This document shows positions 22,236 to 30,663 of a stretch of DNA of 42,328 nucleotides, piece by piece. Position 1 is the stretch's first letter; each line of letters opens with the position of its first letter. Source of the DNA: Candidatus Latescibacterota bacterium (GTDB lineage Bacteria > Latescibacterota > UBA2968 > UBA8231); NCBI GenBank assembly GCA_022825185.1, contig JAJDYK010000179.1, positions 1 to 42,328 on the forward strand, written 5' to 3'. Below the pieces are notes generated by a model. That model made no database searches. It saw only the letters and a list, made by a program, of their open reading frames with translations, and had not been told where the DNA came from. The translations under genes and the position numbers were made by a program.

Positions 22236-23753
22236 TTAGGTAGCCAGCGGCGCTCCGCCGGGTATGGCAATGGAGATCGGCGATTTTGCGTACTGGGAGC
22301 GGCAGGCGGTGAAATCGGCATTGCGGTATTCGCCTAGATGAATGAATCCTGAAATGCGGTCTTCCGCAGCGCGGCCCGCAAACAGGAAGGGGATGGTATC
22401 GCCCGGGCGGCTCACTTGGCTGCGCAGCTTTACCTGATCGCCTTCGATGACGCCGGCGATGGGTTGCTGGGAAAAATCGCTTATGTGGGTGCCGCCGATC
22501 CAATGGCCCTCTTGTTCGAGGAATAGCTGGTGCTGGCTGCTGCTGCTCGAATAGTTGATGGTGAGATCCCAGGAACCGCTGACATCAGTTGCCGGAGGGG
22601 CTAGCTCGGTTGATTGGGGACTCCGTTGCGCGGATAAGATGCGGTGGATTCGGTCGGCGACCACTTGGTCGTTGCCCGGCTGCATTTGGTTGGGCGTGAT
22701 GCCGATGGAAGTGCGGCCGTTGGCACCGCCGCTGGCTACGGCAATGCGGGGTTTGTTGCGGGCAAAATCCTCGGCGACCTCTGCGCCGGTAATGTGCAAG
22801 ACGTCTGGGTCCCAACTGATGGTCAAGACCGGAGCGCGGTTGGACAGGCCGGTGGGATCGTTGACCTCGGTCGATACGCTGTCAATGTCGCGCACCCGCT
22901 GGGCTATGTGGTCGAGATAAGACAGCCAAGTCTGCCATTCGGCGTCGTGATCGCGGCGCACCCATGCTTCCACCGCGGCCAGCATCCCCATGATCTCTTC
23001 CTTGCCGATTTTATTGTCGCGGCCCGGCCCGTGGTGCGGCGAACTGAATTGCCACGCCGACTGGAGCAGGGCTTTGTCACCCAGCACTAGACCAGCGCAC
23101 TGGGGCCCGCACAGGGCTTTGCCGCCACTGTAGGCCACGACGGTGGCTCCCCTTTGCAAGTGGACATTGGGAATGGTGAGATTTTCGGCCGCGGAGTCGG
23201 CGAGAATGGGAATGTTGTGCGGGCGGGCCACGTCGGCAATGACCTCTAGGGAAAGCGGCTGGTCGGTGGCGGAACCTGCCCCCGTGGTTATGTAGATCAT
23301 GGCGGTGCGGGGATTGATGGCTTGCTCCAATTCGGCCCGAGTCTCGACCATGACGATTTCGACGCCGATGCTGCGCAGGGCATGGTCGTAGGCGTTGCGC
23401 GAGTACCGAGGGATGATGACTTGGGTTTTGTCCAAGCCGGTCAAATCCGGGATGCGGATCAGTTTTTCGGGGTTGCCACCGGTGACGCAGGCTGCGGTGA
23501 TGTGCTTGAGGCCAGCGGCGCAGCCCGCCGGAATCAGGCCCCACTCGGCACCGGTGATTTCAGCGAGTCTTTGGCCGACGGCTTCGGCCAGTTCGTCGTA
23601 TTGGACGAAGTAGCCCGAGGCTGCTTCCATGGCCGCCACAACTTCGGGGAGTTCGACGGAGCCGCCGATGATGGTGAAGGTGCCACGGCAGTTGATGATA
23701 GGTTCGACGCCGATGGCTTGGTAGATGTTTTGGTCGCTGGTGTCCAATGTCAT
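22236..23753 (-). CDS. SelA-like PLP enzyme with extra C-terminal beta domain
   Basis: A 505-aa protein. Residues 1 to about 385 are a fold-type I PLP enzyme of the SelA/DgaE-like group: EPIINCRGTFTIIGGS at the start, GLIPAGCAAGL, ILADSAAENL (Asp) and the PLP lysine in VAYSGGKALCGPQ. Such enzymes are annotated as L-seryl-tRNA(Sec) synthase-like or aminotransferase class V, but members outside selenium metabolism act on amino sugars or amino acids. After a proline-rich linker (about 385-400) comes a domain of about 100 residues rich in beta strands (SGSWDLTINYSSSSS, LFLEQEGHWIGGTHISD, DRISGFIHLG) that resembles a lipocalin-like module. No selB or selD is nearby. The PLP-making pdxST genes lie directly upstream. 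Confidence 0.82.
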   Translation of the reverse strand: MTLDTSDQNIYQAIGVEPIINCRGTFTIIGGSVELPEVVAAMEAASGYFVQYDELAEAVGQRLAEITGAEWGLIPAGCAAGLKHITAACVTGGNPEKLIRIPDLTGLDKTQVIIPRYSRNAYDHALRSIGVEIVMVETRAELEQAINPRTAMIYITTGAGSATDQPLSLEVIADVARPHNIPILADSAAENLTIPNVHLQRGATVVAYSGGKALCGPQCAGLVLGDKALLQSAWQFSSPHHGPGRDNKIGKEEIMGMLAAVEAWVRRDHDAEWQTWLSYLDHIAQRVRDIDSVSTEVNDPTGLSNRAPVLTISWDPDVLHITGAEVAEDFARNKPRIAVASGGANGRTSIGITPNQMQPGNDQVVADRIHRILSAQRSPQSTELAPPATDVSGSWDLTINYSSSSSQHQLFLEQEGHWIGGTHISDFSQQPIAGVIEGDQVKLRSQVSRPGDTIPFLFAGRAAEDRISGFIHLGEYRNADFTACRSQYAKSPISIAIPGGAPLAT

Positions 23754-23815
23754 GCGGGTCTCCCTTGTGGATTGTGATGGATAGCAGGGGCCAGTGGGCT
23801 CAGGAGCACGTCTGC

Positions 23816-24385
23816 CTAGCGCTCAACCATATCGACGAAATAGCGGTGGATGCTCAAATCGCTGGTCAACTCAGGATGGAACGAGGCGACGAGCACTTGG
23901 CCTTGGCGCGCCACGACCACATCGTCGCCGCAGGTCGCCAGCGCCGCGACCCCGTCGCCCAAACGCGCGATGCGGGGTGCGCGAATAAAAATCATCGGCA
24001 GTGATCGCGGTTGCTCATCCGCCGCCCAAACGCCCGTCCCCTCGAAGCTATCGACTTGGCGGCCATAGCTGTTGCGCTCGACGTCGATGTCGATCAGTCC
24101 GAGGGACTTTTGTGGCGGGTTGGAGACGCTTTGAGCCAACAGGATCATTCCGGCGCAGGTGCCGAAGATGGGGTTGCCGGCCGCGGCGAATTCCCGCAGC
24201 GGTGCCCAGAACTCCCAAGAGTCCATGAGCTTAATTAGCGTCGTGCTCTCGCCGCCGGGGAAGATCAGGCCGTCAACTGTGGACAATTGCGTTGGCTTTT
24301 TGATTACGCAGGATTCGACCGCCAATGAGTCGAGCATTTTGCCGTGGGCCGCGTAGTCGCCCTGCAATCCCAAAATTCCAATCAT
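23816..24385 (-). CDS. pdxT: Pyridoxal 5'-phosphate synthase, glutaminase subunit
   Basis: A 189-aa PdxT. It begins MIGILGLQGDYAAHGKML and has the motifs of the class I glutaminase triad: GGESTT, the Cys of GTCAGMILL, and the His-Glu of SFHPELT. It releases ammonia from glutamine and passes it to PdxS in the DXP-independent route to PLP. Length and motifs are normal. The pdxS gene is upstream on the same strand, with a hairpin in the 68-nt gap. Confidence 0.96.
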   Translation of the reverse strand: MIGILGLQGDYAAHGKMLDSLAVESCVIKKPTQLSTVDGLIFPGGESTTLIKLMDSWEFWAPLREFAAAGNPIFGTCAGMILLAQSVSNPPQKSLGLIDIDVERNSYGRQVDSFEGTGVWAADEQPRSLPMIFIRAPRIARLGDGVAALATCGDDVVVARQGQVLVASFHPELTSDLSIHRYFVDMVER

Positions 24386-24397
24386 ATCACAAGATTA

Positions 24398-24425
24398 CCC
24401 CGTCCCTGACAGAGCAGAGACGGGG
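24398..24425 (-). promoter_or_regulatory. Hairpin between pdxS and pdxT
   Basis: As minus-strand RNA, CCCCGUCUCUG pairs with CAGGGACGGGG (one G-U) around a 6-nt loop. No U-run follows, so it is a probable processing or stability element that sets the pdxS:pdxT ratio, not a full terminator. It lies 13 nt before the pdxT ATG. Confidence 0.5.
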
Positions 24426-24453
24426 CATTTTCCGTTTGCATCTGTGCGGCGTC

Positions 24454-25365
24454 CTACCAACCGCGGGTTTGTAGTTTGTCCTTCTCTTCGAGGGTGTCGA
24501 TGTTGATGCCGACCATGGCCTCGCCGAGGTTTTCAGAGACGCGGATCAGGACCTCTGGGTCGTCGTAGTGAGTGGTAGCCTCGACGATGGCTTTGGCGCG
24601 GATGGCTGGATCGCCGGACTTAAAGATCCCAGAGCCGACGAAAACGGCTTCCGCGCCGAGCTGCATCATCAGCGAGGCATCGGCCGGCGTGGCGACGCCA
24701 CCGGCGGCAAAATTGGGCACTGGCAGCTTGCCGTGCTCGGCGACCCAGCGGACCAGTTCATACGGTGCGCCTAGGTCTTTGGCCGCGGTCATTAGCTGTT
24801 CGGGACGCAGGATCGTCAGTCGGCGAATTTCGTCGGTAACTGAGCGCATGTGGCGCACGGCTTCGACGATGTTGCCCGAGCCGGCCTCGCCCTTGGTGCG
24901 GATCATGGCCGCGCCCTCGCCAATCCGCCGCAGGGCTTCGCCGAGGTTGCGGCAGCCGCAGACGAAGGGCACTTCAAAGGCGAACTTATCGACGTGATAG
25001 TGCTCGTCGGCCGGAGTCAGGACCTCGCTTTCGTCGATGTAGTCGATCCCGAGGGCTTGGAGCATCTGCGCTTCGGCGAAGTGACCAATGCGGCATTTGG
25101 CCATGACCGGGATAGAAGTCGCCTCCATGATCTGGCGCAGCTTTTCAATGCTCGACATGCGCGATACCCCGCCTTCGGCGCGGATATCGGCGGGCACTCT
25201 TTCCAGCGCCATGACCGAGGTTGCCCCAGCGTCTTCGGCGATCTTGGCTTGGTCGGCAGTGACGACGTCCATGATGACGCCGCCCTTGAGCATTTCGGCG
25301 AGGCCGGTCTTGAGGCGCAGGGTGCCAGTCTGGCTATTTTGTCCGTTGGTATGTAGCTCGCTCAT
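24454..25365 (-). CDS. pdxS: Pyridoxal 5'-phosphate synthase, lyase subunit
   Basis: A 303-aa PdxS (SNZ family), the TIM-barrel subunit that condenses ribose 5-phosphate, glyceraldehyde 3-phosphate and ammonia into PLP. Signature stretches are [41 protein letters not shown] and [20 protein letters not shown]. The active-site Asp and Lys residues sit in these. The length is usual. The SD AAAGGAG precedes the ATG. With pdxT it supplies PLP, which the SelA-like enzyme next door would use. Confidence 0.96.
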   Translation of the reverse strand: MSELHTNGQNSQTGTLRLKTGLAEMLKGGVIMDVVTADQAKIAEDAGATSVMALERVPADIRAEGGVSRMSSIEKLRQIMEATSIPVMAKCRIGHFAEAQMLQALGIDYIDESEVLTPADEHYHVDKFAFEVPFVCGCRNLGEALRRIGEGAAMIRTKGEAGSGNIVEAVRHMRSVTDEIRRLTILRPEQLMTAAKDLGAPYELVRWVAEHGKLPVPNFAAGGVATPADASLMMQLGAEAVFVGSGIFKSGDPAIRAKAIVEATTHYDDPEVLIRVSENLGEAMVGINIDTLEEKDKLQTRGW

Positions 25366-25442
25366 AGCGAATCTCCTTTAGAGCAGTTCCCTAAAAACAT
25401 ATTCCAAAACAGCCCCCCACGCAATTTTTGCCAAGGGCGGAA

Positions 25443-26882
25443 TTAGGTCCCGCGCAGGCTCTGCCAATAGGTGCGGCAAAGGTTGCGGGCGAAGAGGAAA
25501 AGGGCGGTTAAGGTCGCGCCGACGCCGAGGATAGCACCGACGACGAGGACGGCGAGCGGTGACCAGGGCAGCAGGGGGCGGGCCAGCAGGAGAACGGCGA
25601 AGACAAAGGCGACCACCAAACCGGGACGGCTGAGCGCGGCGAGATAGGTTGCAAAAGGCAGGCCGATCAAGCGGTTGACGAGGCACTGCGAAAGCAGCAA
25701 GAACAGCAGGGCGGCCGCGGCGATGACGCTGGCCACGCCTTCGACGCCGCGCGGCAGGCCATAGAAGTACAGGGCCGGGATCAGCACCCCCATGCTAAAG
25801 AGCGACCAGTAGAAAGACCAGTTGGTCTTGCCTTTGGCCATAAAAATCGAGCCGACTAGGGTGCTGGCGACTTTCAGAAGCGTGGCGGCGGCCAGCAGGC
25901 GCAGCACCGTCCACATCGGCTCGGTGTTGAGCAAGGCGGCAATCTCCGGCGCAAAGACGAATATCCCCGCGAGGACCGGACCTAGTGCTAGCACGAAGCC
26001 TTGTACCGAGGACAAGTAGCCGCGACGCAGGAGCGAGTTGTCATCTACGATCGTCGAAAAGGTTGGGAAGGAGACGCGCTGGATGGTCGTGGCCAGCCGG
26101 GTCAGGGGTTGCAAGGTCAATCGTTCGGCCAAGCTGTAATAGGCTTGGGCCGTGGCCCCCAGCGGTACGAAGATGAAGGCATAAGCGATCTTGGTATTGA
26201 GCAGGGCGACCACGCGCGACCCCGTGAGATTTAGCGCGAAGCGAAGGATCTGGCGCAGCGCTTGGAGCCGGAAGCGCAGGCGCGGCAGCCAGCGAGCCGA
26301 GAGGGCGAGGCTGCTGAAGAGGCCTAGTTCGCGTACAACTGATCCGATAACCGGGACTAGGACGCCCAATTCGGGTCGCCAGAAAAGCAGCAGCGTCACT
26401 GTAAGGCCGAAGGTCAGGACCGAGACGAGTTCGGAAAGGGCCACGGCGCGGAAGTCGAGGTCGCGCTGTAGTTTGGCCCGGAACAGGCCCGCCAATGAGG
26501 CGCAGGGAATCGCCAGGCAGAGCGTGCGCAGGACGCGGCCAAAGGTGTGCGGGTCTTCGCCCCCCAAAAGAGGAGCGAGCCAAGAGACGGCAGAGACGAC
26601 TGCGGCAGTGAGCAGGAGTCCCCAACTCAAACAAGTCCAGAAGGCCGTGTCGAAGTGTTCCTCGTCCGCGTCTGGTAGCTGGACCAAGGCCGCGCCCAGA
26701 CCCAAGTCGCCGACCAGCGATAGGAGCATCACTAGGGCGAGTGCCCACTCAAAATGGCCCAGCTTCTCCAGCGGCAAGAGCTTGTAGAGCGCCAGCATGA
26801 CGCCGAGCTGGATAACAGAGGCGCTGCCGTTCCAGAGGAAACCGCGCAGGGCGCGCGTGGCCAGAGAGAGCGAGGTGCTCAC
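25443..26882 (-). CDS. Polysaccharide-type flippase (MATE/MOP superfamily)
   Basis: An integral membrane protein of about 479 aa with some 12-14 hydrophobic segments and the pattern of Wzx/RfbX-like oligosaccharide flippases (ALRGFLWNGSASVIQLGV at the start, LGLGAALVQ, ERLTLQPLTRLATTIQRVSFP). It would move lipid-linked sugars or a similar lipid across the inner membrane. GTG 26882 is preferred because the frame upstream of it lies inside the preceding gene and is very basic and non-homologous; no good SD is seen, so translation may depend on the upstream gene, which ends 13 nt before. No glycosyltransferases are in the window. Confidence 0.82.
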   Translation of the reverse strand: MSTSLSLATRALRGFLWNGSASVIQLGVMLALYKLLPLEKLGHFEWALALVMLLSLVGDLGLGAALVQLPDADEEHFDTAFWTCLSWGLLLTAAVVSAVSWLAPLLGGEDPHTFGRVLRTLCLAIPCASLAGLFRAKLQRDLDFRAVALSELVSVLTFGLTVTLLLFWRPELGVLVPVIGSVVRELGLFSSLALSARWLPRLRFRLQALRQILRFALNLTGSRVVALLNTKIAYAFIFVPLGATAQAYYSLAERLTLQPLTRLATTIQRVSFPTFSTIVDDNSLLRRGYLSSVQGFVLALGPVLAGIFVFAPEIAALLNTEPMWTVLRLLAAATLLKVASTLVGSIFMAKGKTNWSFYWSLFSMGVLIPALYFYGLPRGVEGVASVIAAAALLFLLLSQCLVNRLIGLPFATYLAALSRPGLVVAFVFAVLLLARPLLPWSPLAVLVVGAILGVGATLTALFLFARNLCRTYWQSLRGT

Positions 26883-26895
26883 AGGATAGGAGGCT

Positions 26896-28782
26896 TTACG
26901 ACGCTTCGACGCGCGCTTTGGCGATGCGGCCCTGCTTGCCGAAGATGTTGACCGCCCGCGCTTCGAGCACGTTTTCGCCCGCGGCGAGCGTCCACTCAAA
27001 GCGGGATTCGCGCTCCTCGCGCCACGGGCCGCCGTCTTGGCGCACCAAAAAGTGCGAGAAGTTGGGCGCGGTGTGCTCTAGATCGACTTGCAGCGTGCGC
27101 GCCTTTTCCGCCACTTGGAGATAGAGCCGCGTCTGGTTGACCGACCAGTAGAAGTCCCCGATGCGAGAGGTCTGCAGAGAGTATTCGGCGTAGCGCGGGT
27201 CGACGTCGTCCGACCACCACAGATAGCCATCCCAGTGGTATTGCCCAGCGCCGTGGCGCAGCTCGGCTGGCTCGGCGAAGATCAGGTGCGTGTTGCGCAG
27301 CGGAATGCCGAAGCGGCAGAAGACGTCGATGTAGCTGGACATAGGTTCGACGACCTTTTGCGGCAGCTTGTTGGCCATGATCGTTGCGCGCCGCTCGTCC
27401 GCTGCGGCCTCGTGCAGTTCTAGGGCGTTGATGGGCACGCCGTCGATTTCGTAAGTGGCGTCGAACTCGCGGGTCGGCCCAGCGTCTTCGAGGATCCACT
27501 TTTGCAACTCCTCGCACCAGACCTCGGCCAAGCAGTGGTGATCGACGACGATCGAGCGGGCCACCCACCCTAGGGATGAGGCGCAGCCGGCGAATACCGC
27601 TCCGTAGTGGGTACACATGCCAAAGCCCCAGTCGCCCTTGGTAGTGTCGAGGACTTCGAGGGGATTCCAAGAGGGGCAGTGGGGATATTTGTCGGATTGC
27701 CAGCCCAGCCATTGGCTGTGGACCCAATCGCGCAAAAGGGCTAGCTGTTCGAGTTCGGTTTTGCCTTTGGCGATGACCTCGTCGAGGCGGTACTGCTTGC
27801 GCAGCCGCTCTTGGTGCGGGTGCAGCCCCATATAGGCGAAGGGATACGAGCTATACACGAACTCGGGTTGATCGAATTCTGCCCGCTTGAAGGGAGCGAG
27901 GCTCTTGGCGTCCTCCTCGATATCGGCTTCGAGGGTGACGGCCTGGAGTGTAGGGGTCTTGTTAGCCGCGTCGGTTTCGAGGATGGCGCGCCACTGCACA
28001 AAGCGCCCGGGCCATTGCAAGGCGGTGCCTCGTTCCCAAGCCGTCCAGGTGCGCGGATCAAAGGAAGGCGTCGAACCCGTGCGCAGTTCGAAGTGTATTT
28101 GGGTCCCCTGCGGCTGGCGCATCCGCGCTTTTAGGTGCAGGCGGCGAATCCCCATCCGCGGGGCGATGCGGCCGCGGCCGTCTTCGTCGGCGAGGTCGAT
28201 GACTGGCGAGCAGAGCGTCCCTCGGGGCGGATGTCCCTTGACGCGCAGCCGCACCAGATATTCGCCTTCAATGGCGCGGGCTTCGCCCAAGGTGCCTTGG
28301 TGCCAAGTCTTGCCGCCGTCAAAGCTGCGGCTCGAACGGCTTGGGGGCGCGTCGGCCAGACCGCCTGGGAAGGGGTCGATGTGCAACACGCCGCTGTGCG
28401 AGAACACGAATTCGTTGGTGCCTTCTTTGAGGTATTTGGCGGCGATTTTCTTGCGGTCCCAACCGCCGGTGAGCATGCGCTCGCGGTCTTGGCGGTGGGT
28501 GAGAACGTGGCCGTTGACCTGGAGCCGCATGGGTTTGTCGGCGGTGGATTTGTCGGCGTTGACGTAAAAGAGCAGTTCGGCTCCTTTGGTCTTGGCCGAG
28601 GGGATGTCGAATTCGACTTTTGCGCAGAGAGCGGGCGTGAGTTCCTCGCAGATGTCGCCGTCAACGCCCATTTCGTTGGTGATCATATAGGTGGGGGCGA
28701 GGCGGGCGGCGCGGGTGGTTTGGGCGTCGATGAAGCGGTCGCGGCGATAGTCGCGGAAGTCGGTGGTGGTGATGCGTTTCAT
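26896..28782 (-). CDS. Transglutaminase-core protein
   Basis: A 628-aa protein. A transglutaminase-like cysteine-protease core spans about residues 340-440, with the catalytic set Cys390 (GFGMCTHYGAVF), His416 (IVVDHHCLAEVW) and Asp433 (WILEDAGPTREF). The N-terminal 300 residues are beta-rich and contain galactose-binding-like or Ig-like stretches (ELLFYVNADKST, LRLQVNGH), and the C-terminus ends in an Ig-like strand set (ARTLQVDLEH, AAGENVLEARAVNIFGKQG). There is no signal peptide. It may act as a peptidase or amidase on peptides or glycoproteins. The SD is AGGAG. The next gene (flippase) follows at 13 nt. Confidence 0.8.
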   Translation of the reverse strand: MKRITTTDFRDYRRDRFIDAQTTRAARLAPTYMITNEMGVDGDICEELTPALCAKVEFDIPSAKTKGAELLFYVNADKSTADKPMRLQVNGHVLTHRQDRERMLTGGWDRKKIAAKYLKEGTNEFVFSHSGVLHIDPFPGGLADAPPSRSSRSFDGGKTWHQGTLGEARAIEGEYLVRLRVKGHPPRGTLCSPVIDLADEDGRGRIAPRMGIRRLHLKARMRQPQGTQIHFELRTGSTPSFDPRTWTAWERGTALQWPGRFVQWRAILETDAANKTPTLQAVTLEADIEEDAKSLAPFKRAEFDQPEFVYSSYPFAYMGLHPHQERLRKQYRLDEVIAKGKTELEQLALLRDWVHSQWLGWQSDKYPHCPSWNPLEVLDTTKGDWGFGMCTHYGAVFAGCASSLGWVARSIVVDHHCLAEVWCEELQKWILEDAGPTREFDATYEIDGVPINALELHEAAADERRATIMANKLPQKVVEPMSSYIDVFCRFGIPLRNTHLIFAEPAELRHGAGQYHWDGYLWWSDDVDPRYAEYSLQTSRIGDFYWSVNQTRLYLQVAEKARTLQVDLEHTAPNFSHFLVRQDGGPWREERESRFEWTLAAGENVLEARAVNIFGKQGRIAKARVEAS

Positions 28783-28941
28783 GGTGGGCTCCTGGGTGGG
28801 GGTCTAGGTGGGGGAATGTAGGGGGTGAGATGGGGTGGGGCAAACAGCAGGAGTGGGGTCTGCCCTATTTCCCTTGGGGTGTGCTGCGCCCGCCCTCCGC
28901 TTTGTCTGCCATGGGCCTAATGCGTAGCGGAATTTCCTACT

Positions 28942-30057
28942 TTAAGGAACACTCATGCCCTCCACCTGATAGCCCAAATCAATCAAGGCTTCACGAGTTA
29001 CTTGCGAGATTTCCAGGGGAGCGTCCAGCGGCATATCCTGTGGCGTTCGATAGGCCATCAGCGAATTTTCTAACGCTTGATGGAAGGGCCAATGAAATCT
29101 GGCTGGAGGCCAAGACCATATCATCTCTTGCAAAGTGTACCCGTGAAATCCGGGTGGTCCCATTCCCTTAAACCATAGTTCAATGTCGATGCCCTTTGGG
29201 TTCAAGATTCCGGTTATTTCTTCGTACGCTTGACGAGCATTGGTCCCAACGTAGTAAATGCCAATAAGACGAGGACGTTCTCTTTTGACACGGGTTTCGG
29301 CTTTCTCCCAATAGTACAGAGACGGGTTTTCTTCTTGGGGATGACCAAGAATGGCATGTCCAATCTCATGGGCTGTTTGCCAAACGAAACGATCTTCAGA
29401 CCAATAAATGTCGGGACTTCTTCTATAACTTGAGCTTCCGAAATATCCGTACTCGTTCAAGAAGTAATTGACTTCTATATTGGCGACAGGAATGCCGTGA
29501 TCTCTCAAGCTAGCACCATTGCAAGGGGGAATGTAGTTGTATTCTCCATCGTCTCGACGAACGTAAATCCTCAGATCGTCTATGTGTAAAGGAACATTCC
29601 TTGTACTTCCGATACTTGGAAAATCAGCGCCACGGGGTGCGTGTCCACCTAGTAGAAGTTTCTCATCTTCGGTTAGTGTGTGGTCTGGTACATCGCCGAC
29701 TATCACTTGTTCCCAAAAAGCGGCCGCTTTACGTACAAGCCGTTTCTCATCGTCCGTGAAGGGATACTTTGGGCCAGAAACAAAGACTAGTTCTATATCG
29801 AACTGGCTTATTGAGTCTGTACTATCAGACTGAGTAACTTGGGTCGGCTCGTCCGGTTCGTCCGCCGTGCTGTCAGGGTCGGCGGTGGCCTGTTCGTCTT
29901 GCCCGTCTTCTTCCTGCGCGTTGAACGCACTAAACAGGTCGCAAAAGGCACAGTCGTCATCTGTAGCCTTACCGGCTGGGGCGACTGGTGCAGGCGTGTC
30001 TTTCGAGCAAGCAACCAGCAGAGAGGAGATGACTAGAAAAAAGATAAAACGCATCAT
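28942..30057 (-). CDS. Lipoprotein with leishmanolysin-like zinc protease domain
   Basis: A 371-aa lipoprotein. The signal peptide has lipobox LVAC (Cys17), followed by APAGKATDDDCAFC, the same leader motif as in the lipoprotein at 14087-14677, and an acidic D/S/T linker. The catalytic region shows HEIGH (His230-His234) in TAHEIGHAILGHP. The C-terminal part has ARFHWPFHQALENSLMAY and ISQVTREALIDLGYQVE, the pattern by which bacterial leishmanolysin-like (M8) enzymes supply a distant third zinc ligand, most likely His322, before a Met turn (Met334). It is probably a surface-anchored endopeptidase; the substrate is unknown. The gene is AT-richer than its neighbours. Repeat copy A lies about 60 nt upstream. 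Confidence 0.75.
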   Translation of the reverse strand: MMRFIFFLVISSLLVACSKDTPAPVAPAGKATDDDCAFCDLFSAFNAQEEDGQDEQATADPDSTADEPDEPTQVTQSDSTDSISQFDIELVFVSGPKYPFTDDEKRLVRKAAAFWEQVIVGDVPDHTLTEDEKLLLGGHAPRGADFPSIGSTRNVPLHIDDLRIYVRRDDGEYNYIPPCNGASLRDHGIPVANIEVNYFLNEYGYFGSSSYRRSPDIYWSEDRFVWQTAHEIGHAILGHPQEENPSLYYWEKAETRVKRERPRLIGIYYVGTNARQAYEEITGILNPKGIDIELWFKGMGPPGFHGYTLQEMIWSWPPARFHWPFHQALENSLMAYRTPQDMPLDAPLEISQVTREALIDLGYQVEGMSVP

Positions 30058-30116
30058 GGTTTACCTCAGAGAGTAGTGTGAGAGCTCCACATCCGGCAAC
30101 GGCGATCGCGGCGACT

Positions 30117-30157
30117 GGCGGCCAGCAGCCGTCGAGAAGGCACAGGGCGCAATCTAC
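30117..30157. repeat. Spacer repeat, copy A
   Basis: Contains GCGGCCAGCAGCCGTC (30118-30133), identical to 18116-18131, and continues as GAGAAGGCACAGGGC, matching copy D at 15193. It lies 60 nt upstream of the protease-like lipoprotein gene, similar to the 55-nt distance of copy C from its gene. Confidence 0.5.
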
Positions 30158-30246
30158 GTGCTCTGCGGATGGTTCTCTAGATGTCGGTCAATGCGGTCGA
30201 TCTGGGGTACAGTTTTATAATCACTTGGGGCTTGGATTTTATAAGC

Positions 30247-30471
30247 TCAAGCAGCTTGGACAGTATAGTCCATACCAATAAATCCAAAACGAATACCAGT
30301 AGATCCGGCCTGACAGAGTCCTTCGCTCCAATTTTTGTGGTCGAAAGACACTCTAACTTTATACTCTTCCCCGTGTTCAAGCATAGCTGTGAAGAAATCC
30401 ATTCCTACTGGAACACTTTGTTTGGTTTCTCTAACGCTTTCTCTTAATGGAATGCATTCTACTTTCGGCAT
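30247..30471 (-). CDS. Hypothetical protein, 74 aa
   Basis: A 74-aa protein preceded by a purine-rich SD (GAGAGGAGAG). The sequence MPKVECIPLRESVRETKQSV, with HGEEYKVRVSFDHKN and a GFIGMDYTVQAA end, suggests a small beta-rich fold. I recognise no family. It is the last gene of the dual-OB/DUF488 unit, 16 nt after the 54-aa membrane protein. Confidence 0.55.
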   Translation of the reverse strand: MPKVECIPLRESVRETKQSVPVGMDFFTAMLEHGEEYKVRVSFDHKNWSEGLCQAGSTGIRFGFIGMDYTVQAA

Positions 30472-30487
30472 GTGTCTCTCCTCTCTC

Positions 30488-30652
30488 TTATTCAGGTGGC
30501 TTGCTGATGATGCTGAACAACAGGCTGCCTAGGGCGATTAGGCTGGTTATCTGAATACCGACCAACCAACGAAATTGACTGTTCATGCGGGTGTGCAGCT
30601 CGGCAACGGCACGGTCGATGGCGTCCAGTTGATGGGTCAGTTGCTCGGTCAC
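30488..30652 (-). CDS. Small coiled-coil/membrane protein, 54 aa
   Basis: Translation from GTG 30652 gives MTEQLTHQLDAIDRAVAELH, a short heptad helix, then MNSQFRWLVGIQ and a membrane helix (ITSLIALGSLLFSII) ending KPPE. It lies 11 nt after the DUF488 stop. It has the same plan as the 58-aa protein at 16270-16446. It may anchor a partner to the membrane; no SD is seen, so coupling to the upstream gene is likely. Confidence 0.55.
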   Translation of the reverse strand: MTEQLTHQLDAIDRAVAELHTRMNSQFRWLVGIQITSLIALGSLLFSIISKPPE

Positions 30653-30663
30653 GTTGCGAATTT

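Noticed and set aside
22236..23753. True SelA (selenocysteine synthase).
   Set aside because: No selB, selD or tRNA-Sec in the window, and the extra C-terminal domain is not a SelA trait.
26883..26999. Longer flippase start overlapping the transglutaminase gene.
   Set aside because: The added residues are Arg/Lys/Ser-rich shadow translation of the upstream gene and no membrane-protein homology begins there.
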